NCBI GenBank assembly: GCA_022508585.1
Contig: JAFLUU010000004.1
Span: forward strand, 1,484 to 36,754
From: Prevotellaceae bacterium
GTDB taxonomy: Bacteria; Bacteroidota; Bacteroidia; Bacteroidales; Bacteroidaceae
Direction: 5' to 3'
Length of the DNA stretch: 35,271 bases
Within the stretch, counting starts at the first letter, position 1, and each line of letters begins with the position of its first letter. The translations under genes were made by a program, and so were the position numbers. Below the pieces are notes generated by a model. It saw nothing but the letters and a program-made list of their open reading frames with translations, ran no database searches and was not told the origin of the DNA. Shown in pieces: positions 20,900-27,260 of the stretch.

Positions 20900-21712
20900 C
20901 TACTCGCCCAGGAACTTTCTGACGGCGGCGAGCTCACTGTCGGAGAACTTCTGCGAGCGCATATACTGCTGGTAGCCCTGTCGGGAACCGATAGTGCCGA
21001 ACTCGCGCTGCAGGGCGGCGAAGGTGGGCATCATGATATGGCCTTCCTCCACTGCGCATCGCACGACGAGGGCTACGCGACGCCCTTTGTGGCCGTCGAT
21101 GAGGCTGTGCATCTTGGCCAACAGCGTTTGAGGATCGGCGTGCAGGATATGCAGTCCTGTGGCAGCGGTCTCTGCCGATGGCGCAGGGGCAACGGATACT
21201 GCCGACTCGCGGTGGGGCTCGGCGGCGAGGGCAGAGGGTGCGCCGAGGCGGTAGAGGCGCATGGGGCGACGCGGACGGAAGCTGTGGAGGGCGGCACGCA
21301 GCACACCCTGCACCTTGAGGCGCGCAGCCGGCTCGGCAATGGTGATGGTCTGATACTCCGGATTGGTGGGCACGAGACGCACGCTATGGGTGGCGTCGTC
21401 GCGATAGTATTGCTTGACGACAACCTCTTCGCCGTCGAGCAGAGCGACCACGATGTCGCCGTTGTGCGGAGTGGCTGCAGCGTCGAAGACGAGCATATCG
21501 CCGCTCTTGATGTCGGGCATCATGGAGTCGCCGCCGGCTTCGAGCAGAAAGGTGGTGTCGGGGTCGAGACCGAGGAAGTCGGTGAAGTTAAACCGCTCCT
21601 CGGGGAGGTCTAACAGTCCGTTGGGGCGACCGCAGGAGGCGCGGTAGTCGTACATCAGCAGGCCGGGCTGCCGGTCGCTCAGCTTGTAGTAGATAGCTTG
21701 TGCTGTTTTCAT
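20900..21712 (-). CDS. UmuD-like S24 self-cleaving regulator with C-terminal extension
   Basis: The N-terminal ~140 residues match UmuD/LexA-type S24 peptidases, which autocleave when RecA is activated. The cleavage site is Cys27-Gly28 (RASCGRPNG), the nucleophile Ser63 (AGGDSMMPDI) and the general base Lys100 (EEVVVKQY). The spacings Cys-Ser 36 and Ser-Lys 37 equal those of E. coli UmuD (C24, S60, K97). There is no N-terminal helix-turn-helix as in LexA. Total length is 270 residues against 139 for UmuD: after an Ala/Pro-rich linker (about 155-185) there is a further domain (about 186-270, with GRRVALVVRCAVEEGHI and FGTIGSRQGYQQYM) that I do not recognise. No umuC follows. Transcribed from a clear promoter at 21866-21896, divergent from the M15 gene. 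Confidence 0.85.
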   Translation of the reverse strand: MKTAQAIYYKLSDRQPGLLMYDYRASCGRPNGLLDLPEERFNFTDFLGLDPDTTFLLEAGGDSMMPDIKSGDMLVFDAAATPHNGDIVVALLDGEEVVVKQYYRDDATHSVRLVPTNPEYQTITIAEPAARLKVQGVLRAALHSFRPRRPMRLYRLGAPSALAAEPHRESAVSVAPAPSAETAATGLHILHADPQTLLAKMHSLIDGHKGRRVALVVRCAVEEGHIMMPTFAALQREFGTIGSRQGYQQYMRSQKFSDSELAAVRKFLGE

Positions 21713-21775
21713 GGTTCTAAATAGATTTAAGGTTTTTATTTTATTGTATTATGGTGTACATTCCTCAAGGAACAA

Positions 21776-21847
21776 TGCGGACTTGCTGCATAAACAGTCG
21801 TTACGACCGCGGACTTGGCGCACATTCCGCCGAACTTGGCACATAAA
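21776..21847 (-). repeat. REP-like hairpin repeats, left cluster (inverted orientation)
   Basis: Three degenerate copies of a motif whose minus-strand form is TTATGCrGCAAGTCCGCA: 21776-21793, 21809-21824 and 21829-21847. Each unit is a short hairpin (TGCGG/CCGCA type around CAAGT). The same motif occurs in the opposite orientation at 22566-22647. GTCGTTACGAC at 21797-21807 is matched by GTCGTAACGAC at 22550-22560. Confidence 0.75.
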
Positions 21848-21848
21848 G

Positions 21849-21863
21849 CCATCCTTAGGATGG
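21849..21863. promoter_or_regulatory. palindromic operator candidate at the S24 gene transcription start
   Basis: CCATCCT-T-AGGATGG is a perfect palindrome with 7-bp arms. It begins 3 nt downstream (minus strand) of the -7 box at 21866-21873 and so covers the expected transcription start. Its core ATCCTTAGGAT is repeated upstream of the Lrp gene at 26438-26448. Confidence 0.65.
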
Positions 21864-21865
21864 TG

Positions 21866-21896
21866 CAAAGGTAGGAGTTTTGTGCGGCATACCAAA
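21866..21896 (-). promoter_or_regulatory. promoter of the UmuD-like gene
   Basis: On the minus strand TTTG (21893-21896), a 19-nt spacer, then TACCTTTG (21866-21873): a full match to the Bacteroidetes consensus. The leader to the ATG at 21712 would be about 145 nt and contains the REP-like hairpins. Confidence 0.78.
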
Positions 21897-21977
21897 GGGG
21901 AGGCGAGCGTTTTTCTGCGTGAGATGATTGCTAACGATTGCGTCTGCTTGCAGGCAAAAGATAGCAACGCCGAATAG

Positions 21978-22009
21978 TTGGAAACACCCCTCCCGAAGCA
22001 GTACTTTTG
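21978..22009 (+). promoter_or_regulatory. promoter of the M15/HU cluster
   Basis: TACTTTTG (22002-22009) fits TAnnTTTG; TTGG (21978-21981) lies 20 nt upstream as a partial -33 box. The leader to the M15 ATG is about 100 nt. Confidence 0.65.
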
Positions 22010-22112
22010 CACTGCGAACGGAGAGCGAGACCGACGAACGGCGGCTTGCCGGCGAGGCTCGGCAGAAGCTACCTGCGTAACGACATAACCTTATTTATAA
22101 TACCAAAAAACT

Positions 22113-22556
22113 ATGAAACATTTACTCTCTCTTAACTTCACCTTGGCTGAGCTGACGCGCTCCGCCATTGCCTGCAGGGCGGGGCTGGACAATCTGCCGT
22201 CGCTCAAGGATCAAGACAACCTGCTGGCACTGTGCCACGACATACTGCAACCGCTGCGCGAGAGCTGGGGCGAGCCGATCATAGTGAGCTCGGGCTACCG
22301 CTGCCGCGAGCTCAACGAGATGGTGGGCGGCGTGAAATACAGCGACCACATCTATGGTAATGCTGCCGATATCCGCACGTTGAGCAACCGCCGCATAGAC
22401 AACCGCTGCCTCTTCGATCTGGCCGTGAGGCTGATGGGCGAGGGCAAGCTGAAGAACGTGAAGCAGATTATCGACGAGCATGACTACAGCTGGCTGCATA
22501 TCTCACGACAGGACGGCAGGTCGACGAAACGCAACCAAGTACTCCACCAGTCGTAA
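22113..22556 (+). CDS. M15-family zinc D-Ala-D-Ala carboxypeptidase-like peptidase
   Basis: A 147-residue protein of the Peptidase_M15_3 type, which cleaves peptidoglycan stem peptides and is common in phage lysis modules and Bacteroidales accessory clusters. It has FTLAELTRS at the N-terminus, PIIVSSGYRCRELNEMVGG, the metal-binding SDHIYGNAADIR (His and Asp ligands) and the third ligand in YSWLHIS. There is no signal peptide, so export would need another route, or it acts on lysis. Its stop codon lies within the GTCGTAACGAC repeat (22550-22560). It heads a row with two HU-like genes and a smalltalk-like peptide. Confidence 0.85.
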   Translation: MKHLLSLNFTLAELTRSAIACRAGLDNLPSLKDQDNLLALCHDILQPLRESWGEPIIVSSGYRCRELNEMVGGVKYSDHIYGNAADIRTLSNRRIDNRCLFDLAVRLMGEGKLKNVKQIIDEHDYSWLHISRQDGRSTKRNQVLHQS

Positions 22557-22565
22557 CGACCGGTC

Positions 22566-22647
22566 TTATGCGGCAAGTCCGCACCGCTAAGCAATGTTTT
22601 ATGCGGCATGTCCGCACCGCCGAGAGGTGTTTTGTGCGACAAATCGG
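22566..22647 (+). repeat. REP-like hairpin repeats, right cluster
   Basis: Two near-identical 22-nt units, TTATGCGGCAAGTCCGCACC plus GC (22566-22587) and the same with CATGT in the loop (22599-22620), spaced 33 bp, followed by a degenerate third (from 22632). Each folds as TGCGG/CCGCA. The 33-bp (11-codon) period keeps a minus-strand frame open with repeated GAD[ML]PHKT-type peptide, which I regard as a by-product. Confidence 0.8.
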
Positions 22648-22763
22648 TAATCGGCAGCAGGCGCAGGGCTATGGCTGACCGCGGAGCCACAATCCTCGGC
22701 GCAGGCTGCACATTGCATACAACAACAACTTTTATTATTAACATCTAAAAAACTTTAGAAATT

Positions 22764-23144
22764 ATGGGACTTTTAAGAACCGGTATCGTGAAGCGCTCTG
22801 TGTTTAAGGACGGCAAGAAGCTGTTCCCCACCGTGCTGCTCTACTCCAACATCACCGACCGCGAGCTTATCAACTACATGCTCCAGAACTCGCAGGTGGG
22901 CCGCACTACCGCTGTGGCCGCCGTGGAAGCCTTCAAGGCTGCGTTTACCACCTTTCTGCTCAACGGCCACACTATGGTGGTGCCGGCGGTGGGCACCTTC
23001 AGCCTCTCGGCTAAATGCAAGGCGGTGGATAGTCTCAAAGATGTGGGCAGAAGTATTCAGCGCCTCAGGATACGCTACACACCGGAGAGCATTATCAAAG
23101 TGGCTGCCAAGAGTTCGCAATTTCGCGGCTTGCTGGAGGGGTAG
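22764..23144 (+). CDS. HU-HIG-type DNA-binding protein (1)
   Basis: A 126-residue HU-like protein of the Bacteroidetes HU-HIG class rather than canonical HU. Visible are the N-terminal strand region (GIVKRSVFKDGKKLFPTVLL), the helical pair (DRELINYMLQNSQVGRTTAV, AAVEAFKAAFTTFLLNGHTM) and the beta-arm region (VPAVGTFSLSAKCKAVDSLK ... RLRIRYTPESIIKVA). HU proteins bend DNA or bind branched DNA; the target here is unknown. It lies 207 nt after M15 and 71 nt before its paralogue. Confidence 0.83.
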   Translation: MGLLRTGIVKRSVFKDGKKLFPTVLLYSNITDRELINYMLQNSQVGRTTAVAAVEAFKAAFTTFLLNGHTMVVPAVGTFSLSAKCKAVDSLKDVGRSIQRLRIRYTPESIIKVAAKSSQFRGLLEG

Positions 23145-23215
23145 CGAGTGGCTGCAGAGCCAAGGCTACATCGGCTTATCAACAATCTTTACTAATCTTA
23201 AATCTAATTAACACC

Positions 23216-23704
23216 ATGGCATTGATCGACAACACCAAGACTAACTACGGAAAATTGGGATATTACCCCGTGAAGCTCGAAGATGAGAACACCGGCGTAG
23301 TGAAATACTACGCGCGCCTCGCCCCTTACTCCAAGAAGGAGAAGGAGGATATTAACGCCTGGGCGGCTCAGTTTAAGAAGGTGAGCGAAGCGAGCATGAA
23401 GGTGGCCTTTGAGGCTCTGGCCGAGGCTATCCAGTACTTCACTCTCAACGGCCACTCCGTGAGCCTCGAGGGTCTGGGCTCCTTTGGCCTCAGCTGCAAG
23501 AGCGGCGTGTGGGACGAGAAGAACCAGAAGTGGAAATCGGCAGGCAAGACCTCCGCGAGCGATGTGAACAGCACTGACATAAGGAGCGTGCATGTGCGTT
23601 TCCGCACCGGCACCTTGCTGCGTGAGAAGATGAAGTCCTGCCGCTTGTTTGACGTGACCAAATCGCCTTTCGGCCAGCAGTTTCTCGGCATGGCCAACGT
23701 CTAA
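23216..23704 (+). CDS. HU-HIG-type DNA-binding protein (2)
   Basis: A 162-residue paralogue of the preceding gene. It keeps the family pattern: YGKLGYYPVKL at the N-terminus, a helical pair (KVSEASMKVAFEALAEAIQY, FTLNGHSVSLEGLGSFGLSC) and a C-terminal beta-arm segment (DIRSVHVRFRTGTLLREKM). The extra length lies before and within the arm (about residues 85-115). Adjacent divergent HU-like genes suggest a heterodimer, as in HU alpha/beta; that is inference. Confidence 0.83.
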   Translation: MALIDNTKTNYGKLGYYPVKLEDENTGVVKYYARLAPYSKKEKEDINAWAAQFKKVSEASMKVAFEALAEAIQYFTLNGHSVSLEGLGSFGLSCKSGVWDEKNQKWKSAGKTSASDVNSTDIRSVHVRFRTGTLLREKMKSCRLFDVTKSPFGQQFLGMANV

Positions 23705-23725
23705 CCGCCAAAAACAAGCAGCCTT

Positions 23726-23839
23726 ATGTGCAACGACAAGAACAATAACAAGACGATGACCATCATCAACGCCATACTGACGGCTATCAGCACTATCATC
23801 GGTGCGCTGTTTATGCACTCGTGCCTATCGTTGGTATAG
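23726..23839 (+). CDS. smalltalk-like short membrane peptide
   Basis: ATG 23726 opens a 37-residue frame with a polar, Asn/Lys-rich start (CNDKNNNKTM) and a hydrophobic segment (IINAILTAISTIIGALFMHS) ending in Cys. This matches the shape of the Bacteroidales smalltalk peptides, which are usually found beside HU-like proteins and a peptidoglycan amidase or peptidase, as here. It starts 21 nt after the second HU gene. The function of the family is unknown. A perfect 10-bp hairpin (23819-23828 with 23836-23845) covers its stop codon. Confidence 0.65.
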   Translation: MCNDKNNNKTMTIINAILTAISTIIGALFMHSCLSLV

Positions 23840-23845
23840 GCACGA
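23819..23845 (+). other. hairpin over the smalltalk stop codon
   Basis: TCGTGCCTAT (23819-23828) pairs perfectly with ATAGGCACGA (23836-23845) around a 7-nt loop. The TAG stop at 23837-23839 is inside the 3' arm. There is no T-run, so it may protect the mRNA end rather than terminate. Confidence 0.6.
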
Positions 23846-23924
23846 CAGGCAAAACCGGAGGCACGGACGGCATTAGCCATGCGCTCCGCGACAATTGCCG
23901 CCCGGCGGTCTGCACTTGACGAAA

Positions 23925-23960
23925 TCCCCTGCCCCGAACACTCGGGACGGGGGATTTTTT
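23925..23960 (+). terminator. intrinsic terminator after the M15/HU cluster
   Basis: TCCCCTGCCCCGA (23925-23937) pairs with TCGGGACGGGGGA (23942-23954) with one mismatch and one G-T pair, loop 4 nt, followed by T6 (23955-23960). Confidence 0.9.
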
Positions 23961-24013
23961 ATAATAATTGCACTTTTTCAGGTATTATTTTTCATAATGT
24001 TATTTAATAAGCC

Positions 24014-24021
24014 TATCTTTG
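24014..24021 (+). promoter_or_regulatory. -7 element for the S8 protease gene
   Basis: TATCTTTG matches TAnnTTTG; the -33 region is only T-rich (TTTTTC near 23988). A leader of about 70 nt would precede ATG 24095. Confidence 0.6.
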
Positions 24022-24094
24022 TACATGGTTTGTATAGGTTTGCTGAAAACTCTGTGCCGACAACCGCTATAATTTACTCCCTTAATCACACGTC

Positions 24095-26353
24095 ATGAAA
24101 AAGTTATTCTACTCCCTGCTGTTTATATTTATCTGCGCCGGCCTGCAAGCGCAGGAGGCCGACCTAAGGAAGATGTCGTCGATGATTGCTCAGAAACTGC
24201 ACACGGCATATAAGGCCAACGCCCTGCACAAAACGGACAAAAGGCGCAGCGAGGCTATCTTCGCATTAGTGAAGCTGCAAAAGGGCGACAACGATGATGC
24301 GCTGCTGAGCCGAGGGTGCAAGATTGTAGACAGGATAGGCGACATCTGCTTCACTATGCTGCCGGTCAACAGCATTGCGGAACTGTCTGCCGACAGCCGT
24401 GTGATAAGGATGGAGGCTAATCCACCCATGAGTGTGCTCTTAGACAGCGTGCAGAAGAGCCATAACCTGATACCTGCATACGAAGGCAAAGATCTGCCAC
24501 AGGCATACACGGGCAGCGGAGTGGTGGTAGGAGTGGCAGACGTGGGGTTTGATTTCACCAACCCGATGTTTCTCGACAAGGAGGGCAAGAGCAGAATCAA
24601 GTCTGCGTGGGATATATACACCGGCAAGGGTGAAGGATTTCAAGGGATAGGCTCGCTATACACCACCCACGAGGAACTGATGAGGGCGCGCGGCACTTGC
24701 GACACTACGCAATATCATGGCACACACGTAATGGGCATTGCTGCAGGCAGTGCGGTGAAAGGGGGCAAATACAGGGGCATAGCGTATGAGGCCGACATCG
24801 TAACAAGTCTGGCCATGCTGTCGGGCTATACGGAAGATAACCTGAAAAGTCTGATAGAAGACATTAACCGGACATTAGAAGATGGGAATGCCGACCCTTA
24901 CTGGTCTCTCTATTTCGAAGATGACCTGTCGCTATCGGGAACAATGGATATTTTGGCTATCAAGCACATCTTTACTTATGCCGCCGAGCACAATCAGCCG
25001 TGCGTGGTGAACTGTAGCTGGGGCTCGCAGATGAGATTGGTCAGCGACTACACATTAGCGAACGAGATATTCACGGAACTGACCGGCCCGGGGCGCATCA
25101 TTGTCTGCGCGGCAGGGAATAGCTCCGACACCGACATATATAGGGTGAAACTGAATGGGGAAATCTTAGAGACTCCACTATGGTTTAAGTCGTCGATGAC
25201 GCCTGCCATAACGCTACGCTCGTCAAAAGCGTTCAGCATCACGATGCACCCTGACATAGACGGCTTCGGCACTATAGCGTTGTCGTCGGCAGACATTCCG
25301 TTGGCGACTGAAGACAGCGTGTTTGAGCAATATATCTACAAGGGAGACGAGACTAATCGCTTCGGCGTAATGAATGCGGCAAAATATATCATGGAGGAGG
25401 GAGACACGGCCTACGCTATGACTCTGCAGCTGCCCGACACGAAACTGAACACGTACAATTCGCCCTCGCTCAACCTCAAAATAGAGGGAGAAGGCGCGGT
25501 GGAGATCATGGGGCAGTATGATTGCGCCGGATTTACCAGATTTTCGCTCAATCCGAAGAATTGTCCTTACACCGTGTCGACACCTGCTGCATACGACGAC
25601 GCGATAGCCGTGGGATTTACAAGCAATCGTAATGAGTTGCCCAACATTTATAAAGACACGATAAAGGCTTCGTACAACCTGAACGAGGAAGGAAAGATTG
25701 TGTCGTGGTCCGGAACGGGGCCGACGCTTAGCGGAAATATCAAGCCGGACATCAGTGCCGCAGGATACAATATTGTGTCGGCGTACAGCAGCTTATTGCG
25801 CAAGGGGTACTACTTTGCAGAAGAAGATGTCTACAAACCTTACATTATCGACTCGCTCAGCTATGACGGCAAGCCGTATTACATGTATGTGATGAGCGGT
25901 ACGTCAATGTCTGCGCCTGTGGTTACCGGCATCATCGCCTTATGGCTACAGGCTGACCCGACTCTTACGCCTAAGCAAATCAAAGAACTCTTTGCCAAGA
26001 CTGCCACGCACCCCGAAGAGGACGAGACATACCCCAACAACCGCTATGGTTACGGAGTGATAGATGCGTACAAGGGATTGTGCGAAATTCTAAATCTGAA
26101 CACAAATATACCGGACTTTTCCGACCGGCAACCACAGAGGCTGAAAATCTCTGTTGACAATAAGAAGCTCATGCTGAACACCAATACGGAGGTTACGGTA
26201 AGTATTTACAGTCTTAACGGACATCTGCAAAGAAGAACGACAACGGACAATGGCGTTGTAGACCTGTCGGATCTGCAACCTGCAGTGTATGCAGTACAGA
26301 TAAACTCCGACGATCCGTCTGCGACAGGCTCCACACTGATTAGGCTGCAATAA
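24095..26353 (+). CDS. secreted subtilisin-like (S8) serine protease
   Basis: A 752-residue exported protease. The signal peptide is KKLFYSLLFIFICAGLQAQ. The catalytic triad can be placed: Asp149 in VADVGFD (the usual IDTG is changed to ADVG), His208 in YHGTHVMG and Ser604 in SGTSMSAPVVTG; the oxyanion Asn is in CAAGNSSD. A long insert (about 350-510) separates the Asn and Ser blocks and may hold a PA-like or beta-sandwich domain. The C-terminal ~70 residues (VSIYSLNGHLQRR ... LQPAVYAVQIN ... TLIRLQ) resemble a type A T9SS sorting domain. It appears to be monocistronic. Substrate unknown. Confidence 0.88.
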   Translation: MKKLFYSLLFIFICAGLQAQEADLRKMSSMIAQKLHTAYKANALHKTDKRRSEAIFALVKLQKGDNDDALLSRGCKIVDRIGDICFTMLPVNSIAELSADSRVIRMEANPPMSVLLDSVQKSHNLIPAYEGKDLPQAYTGSGVVVGVADVGFDFTNPMFLDKEGKSRIKSAWDIYTGKGEGFQGIGSLYTTHEELMRARGTCDTTQYHGTHVMGIAAGSAVKGGKYRGIAYEADIVTSLAMLSGYTEDNLKSLIEDINRTLEDGNADPYWSLYFEDDLSLSGTMDILAIKHIFTYAAEHNQPCVVNCSWGSQMRLVSDYTLANEIFTELTGPGRIIVCAAGNSSDTDIYRVKLNGEILETPLWFKSSMTPAITLRSSKAFSITMHPDIDGFGTIALSSADIPLATEDSVFEQYIYKGDETNRFGVMNAAKYIMEEGDTAYAMTLQLPDTKLNTYNSPSLNLKIEGEGAVEIMGQYDCAGFTRFSLNPKNCPYTVSTPAAYDDAIAVGFTSNRNELPNIYKDTIKASYNLNEEGKIVSWSGTGPTLSGNIKPDISAAGYNIVSAYSSLLRKGYYFAEEDVYKPYIIDSLSYDGKPYYMYVMSGTSMSAPVVTGIIALWLQADPTLTPKQIKELFAKTATHPEEDETYPNNRYGYGVIDAYKGLCEILNLNTNIPDFSDRQPQRLKISVDNKKLMLNTNTEVTVSIYSLNGHLQRRTTTDNGVVDLSDLQPAVYAVQINSDDPSATGSTLIRLQ

Positions 26354-26435
26354 CGTCTGGGTTAGGTGTGGTCGGGTTAGGTTATTCGTGCATCAACATA
26401 AAGAAAATAATCCAAAACTGGACTTAGAGATAAAT

Positions 26436-26450
26436 CTATCCTTAGGATAG
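26436..26450. promoter_or_regulatory. palindromic operator candidate at the Lrp promoter
   Basis: CTATCCT-T-AGGATAG is a perfect palindrome with 7-bp arms, directly abutting the -33 TTTG box (26451-26454). The core ATCCTTAGGAT equals that at 21851-21861 in the UmuD-like promoter. Confidence 0.65.
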
Positions 26451-26482
26451 TTTGGCTTTTCGCTCGCCTTGCACTAACTTTG
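26451..26482 (+). promoter_or_regulatory. promoter of the Lrp-led operon
   Basis: TTTG (26451-26454), 20-nt spacer, TAACTTTG (26475-26482): a full Bacteroidetes consensus. The ATG follows 27 nt later, giving a leader of about 20 nt. Confidence 0.85.
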
Positions 26483-26509
26483 TACTGCAAAACAAAAACA
26501 CAATAGAAT

Positions 26510-26968
26510 ATGGCTGCAAAAATAGACACCCTTGACTTAAAAATCCTCGATATTATAACCAAGGACGCCAGAGCTTCGCTGAGCGACGTGGCGGAAGTGT
26601 GCGGCGTGTCGCGCGCGGTGGTGCATCAGCGCGTGGGTAAGATGGTGGAGAAGGGCGTTATACTCGGCTCCGGCTACAAAGTGAACCCGAAGAGCGTCGG
26701 TTACTCCACCTGTACCTATGTAGGCATCAATCTCGAGAGGGGTAGTATGTACAACGACGTGGTTGAGAGTCTCCGCCGCATTCCGGAAATAGTGGAGGGG
26801 CACTTTACCACCGGCAACTACACTATTCTGGTCAAGCTGTACGCTAATGACAACGAGCATCTGATGGATTTGCTCAACAACAAGATTCAACAGATACCGG
26901 GGGTAATCTCTACGGAGACGCTCATCTCCTTAGAGCAAAGCATCGACCGCCAACTGCCCATCTTGTAG
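26510..26968 (+). CDS. Lrp/AsnC family transcriptional regulator
   Basis: A 152-residue feast/famine regulator. The N-terminal winged helix-turn-helix is seen at about residues 5-55 (LDLKILDIITKDARASLSDV, AEVCGVSRAVVHQRVGKMVE, KGVILGSGYKVNP). The C-terminal RAM ligand-binding domain follows (about 65-145: STCTYVGINLE, HFTTGNYTILVKLYANDNEH, IPGVISTETLISLE). Such proteins sense amino acids and form octamers. It is the first gene of a compact operon rich in peptide- and amino-acid-handling enzymes, which fits control by amino acid supply. A palindrome abuts its promoter and could be an autoregulatory site. Confidence 0.92.
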   Translation: MAAKIDTLDLKILDIITKDARASLSDVAEVCGVSRAVVHQRVGKMVEKGVILGSGYKVNPKSVGYSTCTYVGINLERGSMYNDVVESLRRIPEIVEGHFTTGNYTILVKLYANDNEHLMDLLNNKIQQIPGVISTETLISLEQSIDRQLPIL

Positions 26969-26972
26969 AGCA

Positions 26973-27251
26973 ATGAATTGGTTAGGGCTTGCCGTAGGAA
27001 TAGGCGCATTCTTGATTATAGGTCTGTTTCACCCCATTGTGATAAAGACGGAGTATCATACGGGCACTCGCCTGTGGTGGATATTCCTATTAGTGGGGAT
27101 TGCGACCGCCGCCGGCTCTGTTATGGTGGAGAACGCGCTGCTGTCGTGCCTGCTCGGCGTGTTTGCGTTCTGCTGCCTGTGGAGTATAAAGGAGCTGTTC
27201 GAGCAACGCGAGAGAGTGCGCAAAGGTTGGTTCCCGAAGAAAGGGAAATAA
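26973..27251 (+). CDS. DUF4491 family small membrane protein
   Basis: A 92-residue protein with three hydrophobic segments: about 3-24 (WLGLAVGIGAFLIIGLFHP), 33-48 and 52-70 (ALLSCLLGVFAFCCLWSIKE). The ending FEQRERVRKGWFPKKGK is the typical DUF4491 tail as I remember it. The family is largely restricted to Bacteroidetes and has no known function. It starts 4 nt after the Lrp stop and is certainly cotranscribed. Confidence 0.82.
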   Translation: MNWLGLAVGIGAFLIIGLFHPIVIKTEYHTGTRLWWIFLLVGIATAAGSVMVENALLSCLLGVFAFCCLWSIKELFEQRERVRKGWFPKKGK

Positions 27252-27260
27252 CACATCGCG

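Noticed and set aside
20858-21613. 251-residue plus-strand frame opposite the UmuD-like gene
   Set aside because: The minus-strand product has clear catalytic motifs and a promoter; the plus-strand frame is a low-complexity shadow.
21776-22586. Invertible promoter segment between the GTCGTAACGAC-bearing repeats
   Set aside because: The right repeat covers the M15 stop codon, so inversion would truncate M15; no invertase gene is present. Kept only as REP-like repeats.
22566-22647. CRISPR array
   Set aside because: Only two good units with 11-nt spacers that are not independent, and no cas genes.
22484-22744. Minus-strand frame with repeated GAD-PHKT peptides
   Set aside because: The repeats come from 33-bp-spaced DNA hairpins that happen to keep a frame open; no start signal or homologue recognised.
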